DNA from: Hippasteria phrygiana
Lineage: Eukaryota; Echinodermata; Asteroidea; Valvatida; Goniasteridae
Length of the DNA: 64,000 nt
Reading direction: 5' to 3'
Assembly: GCA_037893225.1 (NCBI GenBank)
Contig: JAZGUH010001206.1
Location: forward strand, 1 to 64,000
Each line of letters begins with the position of its first letter. Positions within the stretch are counted from its first letter, which is position 1. The notes beneath the pieces were generated by a model, which made no database searches, was not told where the DNA came from, and saw only the letters and a program-made list of their open reading frames with translations. Made by a program: the position numbers and the translations under genes. Positions 53,272 through 64,000 of this stretch are shown here, piece after piece.

Positions 53272-56200
53272 ATGGGGTCTACAAACAAGACAGGTAGGTA
53301 TTAGTGAAAATACGCTGCATGTTTTAAGACAGTAGCCGCGGTAGTCTGGTGAACGTTCTAAACCAACATTTGAACTTTTTAAAGCACGATGGCAAGACTT
53401 GACCTTTCATTCGAACACGGCTGTGCAATCCACCGAGCTTGGAACCACTGATCTCCGTGTACGTGTATACAAATCTGGATGGCTCACTGGCTGTTGCGTG
53501 CTGTACGAACAACTGTAGCCAGCAGCCGCCATATTACCACTCGTAAAACATCCATAATCAGAGCTGCCAAGTCTAGCGCCCGCTCACGTCATGCTTGAAC
53601 TAGTTTTATGTATATTCGCGCATCGCGTGGAGTGGAAAGATGGCGGGTGGTGTCGTCAACTTTAACAGCCAATGAACTATCCAGATTGTTACACCTGAAG
53701 ATTAGCGTGTAGAACACAGATAGGAACTTGAAATGGGGGATGGAAGCCAGCAACTTTCATTATGCCAAAAAGTTATTCTGTTAACTAAAACCTCTCAAAT
53801 AAACTGCCGAATTCTTGTCCAAATCAGAGGGAGTATTGGACCAAAGTTTACTAGTTGAACAATGACCCGGTGAACGTAACAACATAGCCATGACGCACCC
53901 CCACTTCGGAGAGCAAAATATGTAAAGGAAAGTGAGCAACCACTAGCCTTCGATGTTTAGGTTCAACCTGATTTGTCCTATATTTTGGACTACATGGATT
54001 GTATAAAATAGAGGTACTATACTACAGTAATAATCAATAGTATCGGATAAGCCGATATGCATGATACACACAGACTATATCCTCAGCTGTCTTCAGTAGG
54101 AGGATTTTCCGATTTAATGATTTAGTGAGACTCTTTTTTTCGGTCCCTCATACATTAGAGCTTATACCTCTACATAAATGGTATCATGGGGGTATTAGAA
54201 GCTTCCATCGCATTTAATACCACCGTATGCTGATTGACTAGCTGACTATGTACGACTGGCTGTGAAAACAAAATTGTAACATGACTACTTGTCCTCCCAC
54301 CCTTAGATTTTACTTTCACTGGAGAGTTCGCTGTGACTGACGAGATGCAGAAAGCGTTTGACCAGGAAGGTTACTTCATTGTCAGGTGAATGAGTTGAAG
54401 TTATAAACAGGACGATGCGACCCCTCTTCCTGCTTAACTGACGTTCAAGGGCCTGAGCTCCGCCCCCAGCCCACAAAAAGCTCATCACCCCCAACCCCCT
54501 CCCGTGTGTAGCTGTGCTAGCTGTGCTATATATACACGGAATATTACCGACATCTGTCATTTTTGTGACAAACATGACATCTACATGCTTTTTATATTAA
54601 ATAACAAATGACAAACGGGGCAAAAACAGACTAAATCAGGTACCTCATTACCATCACTCTAGGCGGTCCATTTACTGGTGACGTCACATGGAAATGGTGT
54701 GTAAACGGTTTGTGCTTGGCCTTAATAGCTAACAAAATGCACCATCACCTCATCCCACATTCTGTAGGTCTCTGATCAGCTCAGAGGAAATGGCGGCCCT
54801 ACGATCGGCCATCGACAGGGATGAGGGCATACGGGCTCATGCATTTGATCTCCCTGACGGGGAAGGTCGGTGCAGTAAGCTCTCCTTGTGGAGTCATCCT
54901 GGCTCTGACGTCACGGGAATGCTTGGCAGATGCGAGAAGGTGGCTGGGACAATGGAGAAGGTTTGAGCCAAAGTCTGCTCTCATTTCAATAAAAGTTCAG
55001 GTGCTGTGTTTAGTCAAGTTCACGCTGTGCACCTTAGAACTCTAACCCCCTAGGGTACATGCAAAATCATATTAAATTTGTTGGATTTAGCAGGGTTAGG
55101 GTTTTAATATGTCGCGTGTGGCTGATGCTTTGATGAAGTCGTACAGGCATGCAAACATTTTAAAAGATATGATTCCCTGACGACAGTGTACGATCAACGC
55201 AACGTCAGTTGTCATGTACACTTGCTCTTGTATACAGCCATTCGTGATGAACCGTCTTTTTAAGTCGCGTATGTGCAAATTGATTTTAAACCAATCATGG
55301 GATTTTCGGTCTACTTATCTAGTAATAATTTGTTAAGAATGCTAAACTTATTACTCTGTGCACGTATACTGGTTTAATCTTGGAGAAATGCTCAGGGATA
55401 CAGATTATAACCAACCTGCATGGTATGGTTCATCTGCATAAAATCCACTGCCACTTCTCGTGTATTATGGGTATAGCGTAGTTTTCCCAACAGTTGTAAT
55501 GGTCGGAGAGTTACAGATTGCAACGTCAATAGGCCTAGATGGAAACGGTGTGTTTGAAGACATCGGAGACATTTGTGACCAAGACGCAGACAACAGCACA
55601 AACAATGAACTGAAGTAGATTGATATCTGCAACTGCCTACTACGGAACTTTGGAAGTGTCATCCAAATCTTACAGGCAAGATGACGACATCCTCAAATAA
55701 TTTATCACGGGACGACGACATACTGATAAGTAATCACAGGCTGACGACTTTCTGAGACAATTTATATACGTCCACCTGACCGTTTTCAAGATGGCGTAAA
55801 TGCACCCCGTGATAATTATCTCGGGATGTCGTCATCCTACTTTGGAGATGTCGTCATTCTATGATAACTTATGTCAGGGTGTCGTCATTCTAATTTTCAT
55901 CCTACTTTCAGGATGTCGCCATACCGTGATTAATGATCTTAGGATGTCATCATCTTGCTTGCCTGTAATATGTCGTCATCCCTTGGATAACATAATGTCA
56001 GTATCTCAACAAGTCGGATGGTACAGAGCTCCGTAGCCTGTTGATTTGCTGTAGGTGACATTGCCAAGTCGTTGGTCATCACTGTGAATCATTATGCTGT
56101 ATCGCTTCAGTATTTGGAATGATAAACGCAAAAAACCTATATGTAATCCCTCTTTCAGCTACTGGTATAAGAATGGTTGCCTCTTTCCAGACATGGGATC

Positions 56201-59044
56201 TGTGTTCATAGCCATCGACAAAACGGACAAGGAAAATGGATGTTTGCAGGTAGACGAGGAATCATGTACGCGTACTTTTATTTACATTGTGTGCTCGATA
56301 GTAATGGGTTGCTTTCAATAAAAAAAAGACAAAAATCCCCACCCATGGTCACGGAAATGAATATCAATCCCGACGTCTCGGTGTGCGGGCGGCCCGGGGA
56401 GTGGGGGCGGGGAAACAATTATTGATAATTGCATAACTGAACCGTGTCTCACTGGTGTAAACCTATTGTGATATTTGCCAAAGTTTTTCCGTTTGTTCGG
56501 TTTTGTACAGGTCATCCGAGGTTCCCATAAGTTGGGACGCATTGAGCACCTCATGGTCGAAGGCCAGACCGGAGCAGATGTTGCAAGGGTCGAAGAGGCA
56601 AAAAAGGTTGGTACCAGACCGGAATTTCCGAATTGAATTGTTTCAATTAGATATGATCACTCTGATTGATATGAACCACGCACAAACCAAAATTACGTTG
56701 AAATACTTCAGCTGAACTTTTCCTTAAATAAGTATAAATATCCACAAAATGCGAGCAATTAGCTTTGGTATTTTCTTATTCAAATTTGATCAAAATTGGT
56801 AAAACTATTAAATGAAATTAACTTCAGAGCCACTACTTCCACAGTAATGTTAAAGATATTTTAATTTTATAAATGTGAATCGTAGCTCACGGGACTCACA
56901 TTGTATTCCAATATAAAAGCTGCATTTATGTTCAGCCACAATCATGTTATACTTTTTGTTACAAAGACAACATTATCAATAACAGAGCAATGTGTAATAA
57001 CTCTTTGCAGATACATAAATAAAATAGTGCAAAGTATGTTGCTTTTCAAAACGTTGTTCATAGCGAGGACATCATAAAAGGTGTATCCATCATTGTGACT
57101 CACGTTACATTGGCTGAATATTTGGCCGCATATGGTCTATTGACAAGGTATTGGAGCTGGTGTATGTGGAGCTAGACCCGGGTGATGCCCTGTTCTTTCA
57201 CGCCAACGTGCTGCATAAGAGTGACCGTAACGACAGTGACAGGAGACGTTGGGTGTTTATCATCTCCTACAATCGAGCCAGTAACAACCCTTTCAAGAAG
57301 CATCATCACCCGTGCTACACACCACTGCACAAGGTGCGTTGGCTTCGTAATTGTGACGTCACTTGGATCTGGAAGTAAAGCACAAACGAACGAAGTACGC
57401 GCGCGCGTGTGTTTTTAGCGCGTATGCGCTGTCCACATACACACGTACACAGCGCCGGCTAATTTACACCAGAAAGTTGATCTCCATTATACGCTGGATT
57501 GTCCACGGCGTCGCGTTTGTACAGCAAAGCGTGGCCGGTAATGACATCGGGAGGATTACGCACGTTGTATACGCGCAGTGCGCATCATCGGAAAGTTTGA
57601 CGAACATAATCACTGCACCTTTTAATACAGTCACTAGTGCATTAATAAAAGGCATCAGATAAACTTAAGCTATCACAAATTTGGGTGTTTGACATTCAAT
57701 ATAGAATAGCAGGCCCGAATATATCGACGACTTACTTTTGACCAGTTGACGGACATTATACTCCTCTTCTCCCAACTGTTCTTGCTTCCCATCTCCCGGT
57801 AGTTTATTGCGGTACATCCATTGACTATTTATATTTATAATTTTACGCACTTTAAATTGAATTTCCAGTATTTCGCCTTTTTTCATGAAAATAACAAACA
57901 AGTTGATTGAAGAGCCACCGACTTTTAAGAGTCTCCATAAGAAAGTGCACGTAACACAGTAGCGTTTTGTGCGTGCGAAACTTTGTTTTCATCCGTGTTT
58001 CCACCCATGGTTTTCCTGAAAACGCGCGCGCACCAGACGCTGTTTGGATATGATCACAGACATAAATGTGATAGCCTCTCCAGCAATATTTTGAGCGAAT
58101 GGGGGCGCTGTAACGACTCCATTTTCTAGGTATACACAGCTTAGGTTTTTTTCTCGAAATGCTGGCTTCGTCTCGGCTTCGGCTCCGTCACCGACTTCTG
58201 AATAACTGAGAAGCAAACCAATGAAAATATTCTAAATCTTGGTGCATGTTCTGCTTAAGGAATCTTCATTCGGTTGATTATGAAAGCAAAAATTACCTAC
58301 ATTTTGTTTGCTTCTCGGTTATTCAGAAGTCGAAAACTAAGCCGAAGCCAAGACGAAGCCAGCGTTTCAAAAACCCCAAAGTTATTTCGTGTTTATAGAA
58401 GTGCATTGTCATACATATAGGCCTAAACCTTATTCTTGTCTAAAATAAGACAGATTGTCACCTAACATTGTCACCGTCAGAGCGCATTCTTTAGCATCTG
58501 ACGTTAGTGGCGCGATTTCAGCACTTGGTGATCGCCTGCTGGCGGGGCTATAAACGAATCTGATCAAGCTTTTATGAGCAGGATGAATGCGGCCATGATA
58601 GGGGGCCCATCCGCTCCTGTAAGCATTGATTGTATTCATTCACCCAATCTGGAGGTTATCAAAGGGACGGTATGTGTGGAAACCTCCAAGCAATGGCTGC
58701 CCGTGTTGGACCACTGACCAATAACAAAGAATTTCGAATTCGTCTATATGGGCAACAATTTCTGGCGGTCTCCATTATTATTGCTATAAGAATGATGAAC
58801 TTTCTAGGGATGGTCCCCATTGCACCGCCCCTCCCCAATCCGCAGTTGCATATGAACAACATTTAAGTGTATACATTTCTAGTGTCAACCGCATTCACGA
58901 AAACGTGTAGAGCATCCGTAAATTCATTGTCGTTTTCAGGTTCCCAATTCGGCTATTCTGGAGTGTACAAATATCGACGATTTCACTGGGAAAGACTTCA
59001 TGGATCCGGCAACGGATGAAACTATCAATCCCCAAAGCAAATAA
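53272..59044 (+). CDS. Phytanoyl-CoA dioxygenase (PhyH) family protein, with one expected exon not found
   Basis: Exons recognised: 53272-53293, 54307-54385, 54768-54960, 56159-56249, 56511-56606, 57148-57333, 58940-59044 (TAA). Phases agree except across 54960 to 56159. They encode [132 protein letters not shown] and a final exon ending NPQSK. The distal iron-ligand His (LHKSD) and the following Arg for 2-oxoglutarate are present. The roughly 32-residue part carrying the first two iron ligands (the HxD motif, usually just before YWYKNG) should lie in 54961-56158 with length 2 mod 3, but I cannot find it. A foldback-type element sits in that interval. Known members are Fe(II)/2-oxoglutarate hydroxylases; this subgroup's substrate is unknown. 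Confidence 0.82.
55670..55968. mobile_element. Foldback-type MITE, TTACAGGCAAGATGACGAC termini, in PhyH gap
   Basis: TTACAGGCAAGATGACGACA at 55670-55689 is matched inverted by TGTCATCATCTTGCTTGCCT plus GTAA ending at 55968. The interior has at least five GATGTCGTCAT-type units in both orientations, so the arms are made of short repeats. It lies where the missing PhyH exon is expected. Confidence 0.8.
58150..58372. mobile_element. Foldback MITE in PhyH intron, GGCTTCGTC/GACGAAGCC arms
   Basis: CTCGAAATGCTGGCTTCGTC near the left end pairs with GACGAAGCCAGCGTTTCAAA at the right. CGACTTCTGAATAACTGAGA pairs with TCTCGGTTATTCAGAAGTCG further in. Most of the 220 bases can fold into one hairpin. Confidence 0.82.
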
Positions 59045-59201
59045 TCCCCGGAAGATTCGATGGATCACCTTCGGGTGTGTATTTCAGTTATTATTGAAGG
59101 TTTGTGCGGTCATCACCGAGTAAAGGCCGCAGTCAGAAAATATATTAATTATAAAAGATTAATAGGCTGATGTATACATTTTTTCAAATTTCATAATTAT
59201 T

Positions 59202-59207
59202 AATAAA
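59202..59207 (+). terminator. Likely polyadenylation signal of the PhyH gene
   Basis: AATAAA 158 bases after the stop codon, in a TAA-rich context, within the normal range for a 3' UTR. Confidence 0.55.
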
Positions 59208-59570
59208 GCGAGTTTCCAGAACTCGTCTTTGAGCTACCTCAAATATATTTAGATTTATTTAATTCGATTTTGCACTTGCACATGATATATACATATATAC
59301 GCACCGAAATGTAATGGAAAATCAATCAGTAGAATATACAAGCTCTTTCAAACCAGTAAGCAGCGGGGATAAGACCCAAGGATATTTAATTCTTGTTCAT
59401 TTACATTTCAAAAGAAAAAAACGTACACCACGCATGGCCATGTCTCACGCCTATGAACGAATGAATATAGAAAAATTCGTGATAACATTATACTCTAGAC
59501 AGCTTTCCGATTCAGTGCGCACGGGGAAAATGTAATTTGGTAGCCGAGGCACTTGAAATGATACAAAACC

Positions 59571-59697
59571 AATTGTTTTACACTGCAAAAACTGGTGTTA
59601 AATTAACACCATGTGGTGTTTATATTGGGCGAATGGTTCAATATAAACACCACATGGTGTTAATTTAACACCATAGTTTGTGCAGTGTAAAACAATT
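59571..59697. mobile_element. Near-perfect 127-base hairpin MITE
   Basis: AATTGTTTTACACTGCAAAA then ACTGGTGTTAAATTAACACC are mirrored on the right by GGTGTTAATTTAACACCATA and TTTGTGCAGTGTAAAACAATT. The arms are about 57 bases with very few mismatches around a loop of about 13 bases. Each arm also contains the inner palindromes GGTGTTAAATTAACACC and CACCATGTGGTG. High arm identity suggests recent activity. Confidence 0.88.
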
Positions 59698-60323
59698 AAG
59701 CTCTGATGATCTTGCGGTTTATTTACACGCACCTTTAAAATCTTGAGAAATAAAAAGCAAATATATACAAGTACATCAGTGTATCGAAATCGATGGTCCT
59801 TGTGATCCGTAAAGATACAATTTTACCAAATACTTTAGCAGAGTTTCAACTAAACGTGTATTTACAAAATCTATTAATACTTTGAACATTAGAAGTAAAT
59901 TTAAAATGCATTACGTTCAATATTGATTATTAAGTCGGTCCGTAATGAGAGCCTTGCTTATTCAGTACTTGTGCAAACTGAAACGCATCTTTAACAAATA
60001 TAACCTTAGGTATGAGAAAGATAAAATAGAGAATCTATAACACAGCTACGTTATTAATTACATGCACATTTTTTTCTTTACAATGTTCTTTTGATACGGT
60101 GAATAAGTTATTGATGTTTCATTGTTTCTGTTTCGTATTCGATCATTCCTGCGTTTAAATTTGTAAAAGATAAAAGTATTTACCTCTTAATTTGTACTTC
60201 CTGACGGGGGTGGCTTAATACCTTCCTCAAATTAAGTATATCAGATGTCCAGCAAATTACAGTTCCGACACGAAATGTTATAGAAGTGCTTTAAGTTTGA
60301 GTTTGTGTCACGTTTGGTTTTGG
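59698..60323. other. Convergent intergenic gap between PhyH and lectin genes
   Basis: AT-rich, no gene. A minus-strand AATAAA near 59719-59724 could serve the lectin gene. Confidence 0.45.
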
Positions 60324-61097
60324 CTAGTCGGGGCAAACTTCTGAGTAGATGCAAAAATAGCCGATGCTCTGAAACTTGGCCTCGTCTTCAGAGCTTGTGC
60401 TGTTGTTCAGCTGACATATTTTCTTGCCATCTTGGTTTTTCTTGATGTTGAAGGAGCGACATCCGGGTTCCTTGACGCAGGCCGACCCACAGGCGGTCAC
60501 GCTGTAGGTGACAAACTCCCGGATAATGTGGTCGAGGAGGCAGATCATGTTGAGCATCCGGCCGTGGGTGTCGGTAGAGAAGCAGTAGCGGCGGGGTTGG
60601 GCTGGGCGAGGAAAGCAAGTAGCCTGGCGAACACAGAAAGCTAGTTTCTTTTTACTACAGCCTCCGTCATCCATGCCGCCATTCGAGGTTATCCCAACAC
60701 AGTCTTGATTTTTGTAATTGTCTGGTTGACCGGTATTCCACTTTAAAAATGGTTCCCTCCCCTCCTGCCCTTCACACACCCAAGTGTCCTCAACTTCTTT
60801 GTCGTTGCAAGCAATCCAAGCAAAGTAATCGCCTCTCTCATTTCTTGCCAACTCTACCATGAACTTCATTTCCTCGAGTGAGTAAGGTACGGCCATCTTG
60901 CCTCCCATGCTTCGGCAAGCCGACGGGGAGTCGTCCCAGTTAGCATTTGATTTAGTGAGGCGATAGCACGCGTTCCGCCACAATTTCCATTGTTGCAGGC
61001 AGGAACAGTTATCAGTGGGTTGAGATGGGCAGAAGTCTGACCCAAATACAGCTGTGGTCGCTGAAATGATTGCTACGATTGTAGTAACTTGTAGCAT
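60324..61097 (-). CDS. Secreted C-type lectin with C-terminal PAN/apple domain, intronless
   Basis: The minus-strand frame is open from ATG 61220, but the ATG at 61097 starts a good signal peptide (MLQVTTIVAIISATTAVFG) and is preferred, giving 257 residues. A C-type lectin domain follows: WKLWRNACYRLTKSNANWDD, CRSMGGKMAVPYSLEEMKF, WNTGQPDNYKNQDCVGI and FCVR. The QPD triplet is the type linked to galactose binding. The usual WND calcium motif is replaced by MDDGGC, so calcium-dependent sugar binding is uncertain. Then CFSTDTHGRMLNMICLLDHI ... CGSACVKEPGCRSFNIKK ... CQLNNSTSS matches a PAN/apple domain, a protein- or sugar-binding module. Likely extracellular, possibly in adhesion or immunity (inference). 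Confidence 0.85.
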   Translation of the reverse strand: MLQVTTIVAIISATTAVFGSDFCPSQPTDNCSCLQQWKLWRNACYRLTKSNANWDDSPSACRSMGGKMAVPYSLEEMKFMVELARNERGDYFAWIACNDKEVEDTWVCEGQEGREPFLKWNTGQPDNYKNQDCVGITSNGGMDDGGCSKKKLAFCVRQATCFPRPAQPRRYCFSTDTHGRMLNMICLLDHIIREFVTYSVTACGSACVKEPGCRSFNIKKNQDGKKICQLNNSTSSEDEAKFQSIGYFCIYSEVCPD

Positions 61098-61351
61098 GTC
61101 CGTGATGATGCGTTTGACCGACGGTAGCAACATTGTGTAGATAATTGGCCACGAATTTAGCAGGTCTGTATGCGCTCTCGGGGAATGGTGTAAAAATGAC
61201 GAATTCCGCATGCGGTACAATTCTTTAACTATTTTCTATGACGCACACGCTAATAGCCAACTCACCAAGCAAGCTACTTGTGCCATTCTCTTGTAATATT
61301 CAGTAGTTTGATATAGGAGTCTCTTAATTGAAGCTGAAGACATTACTAAAA

Positions 61352-61359
61352 TATTTATA
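61352..61359 (-). promoter_or_regulatory. Possible TATA box of the lectin gene
   Basis: TATAAATA on the minus strand, about 255 bases before the preferred ATG and 132 before the first in-frame ATG. Confidence 0.3.
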
Positions 61360-61399
61360 CATGTAGTTAATTGACAGCGTGCTAGAGAGGTTTTTGCAG

Positions 61400-63140
61400 G
61401 TTCGCCCCGAACGAGGCTAAAAGCCACTCAAGGTACGGAGCTACAAAAAGAACAAAGAAAATCGTGAAATGAACTTGAAGGGAAACATGCACCAGGCAAA
61501 TAATTCCACAGGGAAAAAGCTTTGTTCTACATCTAGGTACAGCTAGATTATATTGGTGGGAAGTCGAAACGCCATATGTTTCACGCTCAAACATCATAAT
61601 CAGAGGAACCAAGCTGGTATTTGTCACATGTGTTCAACGTTCAGAATCGCCTGGTTTGACTTTTTGTAATAGATATCACTCAGTGCGTCAGAGTATTGCA
61701 ACGTGTTATGCAGTGTGTAAAGTTACAACTCGGTGAAAAAACTCCCATCGGTGGGAGTAGGTTTCATGAAAGATACCTTGTCTTTGTGTCAATGATGTGT
61801 GTGTTTGATGAGAAACTAAGGAGCTTGATCATCTTGATTGAAAGCTTGTTCAATTGTTTTCTTAATTTCTCTCCGGCTAGGGAAGACATGAATGTTTATT
61901 GGATATGCTACTGATGCATGCTACCGGTATTTAAATTGCAATTTGCGTATCCAAAAACATCCGTTTGTTATTCATCTATTTATTTGTTCGTTATTAATTG
62001 CTAACGACTGTTCGGTTTTAATTTTGTAGACTTCCGGCTTTAGATTTAATTGTTTCTTTAAGTTACGTGTCAGCATCTTGAGGTGGGATTCTTTCCGCGA
62101 TTGTTTGCGCTTTATAATTTTATGTTTATTATTTGTATCATTGTGTATTGTTATTAATTTCTAAGACTGATATTTGCACGTTATTTGCAACTCGTCTCAG
62201 TGCGTTCGCCGCTCAGAATTTCAAAAGCAAATGAGACCTCTCTATAAAATCTTAAACCAAAAAATCAGAGTCCGAGTGCCCCTTTAATGACCACCCATTT
62301 TCTCAAACCTTGATCACCTTTGGCTTCGGCTTTCCTAATTTTAGGTCCTAAGACGTGGCTAGATTATTTGTTTCTAAATGTACATCAGATTCTTGTATTT
62401 GAACCCAGAGACGGAGCCTGTTTCTGTTGTTTGGGTATTCGAGGCTTCAGGTTGGCAATAGGCCTAATGGAGCTGGGGAATATCTCGAGATGAAGCAAAA
62501 GACGTAGCAGAAGACGAAGCCGAAAGCGGCAACGGTTTGAGAAATGGACCTGAGCCCAAGTGACGCACCGTAATCAACATGGAAAGCATGTTTATCGTCC
62601 TGTCTTAACAAATGAGATCATGCCCATTTGTTAGTTCAATCTTTGGATCTTACCAGACAGTATTTTCCAATATGGAGACCCCTTTTTCAAGATGGCTTAG
62701 GCAGACAACGAAGTCCACCAAATCGATTCCAAACATGCAGTAGATCAACTACAAGGAAGTTTCTCTTCCTAATGTATTATTAGATGCCATTAAAAAAATA
62801 CAGCTAATTACAGCTACTGTTGAGTACATTGCATTATATACCACCGTTTTTATCTACGTGACCATGAAAAATGAAAGAAAAAAATACGAGCAGCAAAATA
62901 GTGCACGAATACAATGGACGTATTCGGGATTCATCTACCACGAGTAATTTCAACAGGCAGTTTGACTACATTGCCTGGAGACACCGCTCACCCTGTGTGA
63001 AAAGAACCACTAAATGATTTATATCCATAATAATTAGCGCAAATGGAAAAAAGAACTCAATAATGAATAAACACGCCTATTCGACCAGTACCAGCCAGGT
63101 TGAACGAAGAAGGACTGAACACACTTTTTAACAACACAGG
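61400..63140. other. Gene-free stretch with one MITE
   Basis: No coding exon recognised. The MITE at 62295-62547 is the only bounded element. Confidence 0.55.
62295..62547. mobile_element. MITE, CCATTTCTCAAACC termini
   Basis: CCATTTTCTCAAACCTTGAT plus CACCTTTGGCTTCGGC at the left is matched inverted by GAAGCCGAAAGCGGCAACGG plus TTTGAGAAATGG at the right, with several differences. The subterminal GGCTTCGGCTT word is shared with the foldback MITE at 58150. Confidence 0.68.
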
Positions 63141-63146
63141 GAGCAG

Positions 63147-63250
63147 GGGAAGATAGCTCAGTTGCTATAAAACGCCGGTACGGTATTCTGGAGGTTGTAG
63201 GTTCAAATCCCGCTCCTGCCAGTTTTCTTTGTTCAGCTTGAAAACTTTAA
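63147..63250 (+). repeat. tRNA-derived SINE, copy 2
   Basis: AGATAGCTCAGTTGCTATAA, CGCCGGTACGGTATTCTGG, TAGGTTCAAATCCCGCTCCT and the TTTTCTTTGTTCAGCTTGAA tail. The A box is partly degraded and it lacks the upstream module seen in the next copy. Confidence 0.8.
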
Positions 63251-63362
63251 ACTACAGTTTCACTATTTATCGAACAAGTACCTTTTTGTTCGTCAAACAA
63301 TCCACAAGGGACGAATTATAAGTTAAAAAGTCGTATCCTCATTGAGTGCTCCCCACAATGTC

Positions 63363-63590
63363 GCTTCCCGGGTTGTATCGTAAAAATTGGGTGTGATCCC
63401 TGGCTATACGGCATTCTGGGTTTATGACTTCTGACTAGCGCCCACCCGAACAAAGATACTGACAATTTGGGAGACCGCCAACATAGGGCAAGATAGCTCA
63501 GTTGGTAGAGCGCCGGTACGGTAACCCGGAAGTCGCAGGTTCGAATCCCGCTCCTGCCAGTTTCTTTGTTCACTCTGAAAAAAAGTTTCC
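63363..63590 (+). repeat. tRNA-derived SINE, copy 3, with upstream module
   Basis: The upstream module is 63372-63485 (GTATCGTAAAAATTGGGTGT, CTATACGGCATTCTGGGT, GACAATTTGGGAGACCGCC). The tRNA-like part is 63486-63560, with intact A box TAGCTCAGTTGG and B box GGTTCGAATCC, followed by the TTTCTTTGTTCACTCTGAA tail. This is the best-preserved copy in the window and the reference for the interrupted copy at 50868. Confidence 0.85.
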
Positions 63591-63657
63591 CCTTTAAGCT
63601 GTTTCATCACATCCTTTTACTGTTGTTGTTCCAAGCTAGTATACTAGAGTATACCCA

Positions 63658-63828
63658 GCACGATATGGGGCAGGGGGGTACCCCCCTTTTTGTCCCTATA
63701 CCCTATACACTCTCCAGACTATTGTTACCTAACACATCCCCCCTAGACTTCTGAAAAGAATTCCTGAGATTCCTGGAACACAATGACCAACACAAAAGAG
63801 GGGGGGTTCGCTCTGCCCCATATCGTGC
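63658..63828. mobile_element. GATATGGGG-family TIR element, copy C
   Basis: GCACGATATGGGGCAG at 63658-63673 is exactly inverted at 63813-63828. The body holds CCCTATACCCTATACACTCT, CAGACTATTGTTACCTAACA, GAATTCCTGAGATTCCTGG and AATGACCAACACAAAAGAGG. It is the least decayed of the three copies and defines the TIR. Confidence 0.85.
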
Positions 63829-64000
63829 ATCATATGTATAGGAGTCTCAAGTTTTTCCCCTCTTTTTTGAACTCCTTACCTGTAACCTGCTTCCTTCCAC
63901 CTACATTGTATGATCTTTCACAATTGAAACGCAATGAAAATAGATGGCCTACCTTTTAGCCCTGTGATTTCTGTCTTTTCTTGTCTTTTGTAGTCCACAC

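Noticed and set aside
1..64000. A novel multi-gene biological system such as a defence island or biosynthetic cluster
   Set aside because: The genes are unrelated, widely spaced, on both strands and of known animal families; nothing suggests joint function.

Overview
The window is a piece of an animal nuclear genome: AT-rich, split genes with GT-AG introns, many small inverted-repeat transposons, tRNA-derived SINEs and long G or C homopolymer tracts. The gene families (invertebrate melanotransferrin, KLHL, an intronless rhodopsin-family receptor, a PhyH dioxygenase, a lectin joining a C-type lectin fold to a PAN/apple domain) together with foldback and THAP/TTAA elements fit a marine invertebrate, most likely an echinoderm or another invertebrate deuterostome. 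The species cannot be fixed from sequence alone.

Layout. 1-93: end of a Myb/SANT-like coding fragment, cut off by an AGTGTGAAA-flanked repeat. 865-24143 (+): complete 14-exon melanotransferrin-like gene, 746 residues, with two transferrin lobes and a probable GPI tail; its introns hold most of the mobile elements. 25.2-32.6 kb: intergenic, with MITEs and a CpG-richer promoter-like stretch near 27.6-28.0 kb. 32621-35109 (+): two-exon BTB-BACK-Kelch gene. 36.8-37.3 kb (+): two small exons of a cysteine-rich protein with RET-like spacing. 38.07-39.43 kb (-): three exons of an amino-acid transporter of the Aa_trans fold. 40.0-44.6 kb: a large foldback element, an expanded foldback arm, a possible TATA-driven small gene and a Kolobok-like transposon with a broken THAP domain. 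44.6-49.7 kb: almost gene-free. 49755-50825 (+): single-exon peptide-type GPCR. 50.9-52.9 kb: nested SINE/MITE and a LINE relic. 53272-59044 (+): PhyH dioxygenase gene in which the exon for the iron-binding HxD motif cannot be found. 60324-61097 (-): intronless secreted CTLD-PAN lectin. 61.2-64 kb: SINEs and MITEs.

The genes do not form an operon or pathway; they are independent animal genes in a transposon-rich region. I found no new multi-gene system. The most interesting signals are: a foldback family whose copies have expanded opposite arms; a repeat whose terminal hairpin keeps its pairing through compensating changes; a THAP-bearing element with exact TTAA duplications; the missing catalytic exon in the PhyH gene; and a reversal, relative to human melanotransferrin, of which lobe has the full set of iron ligands.
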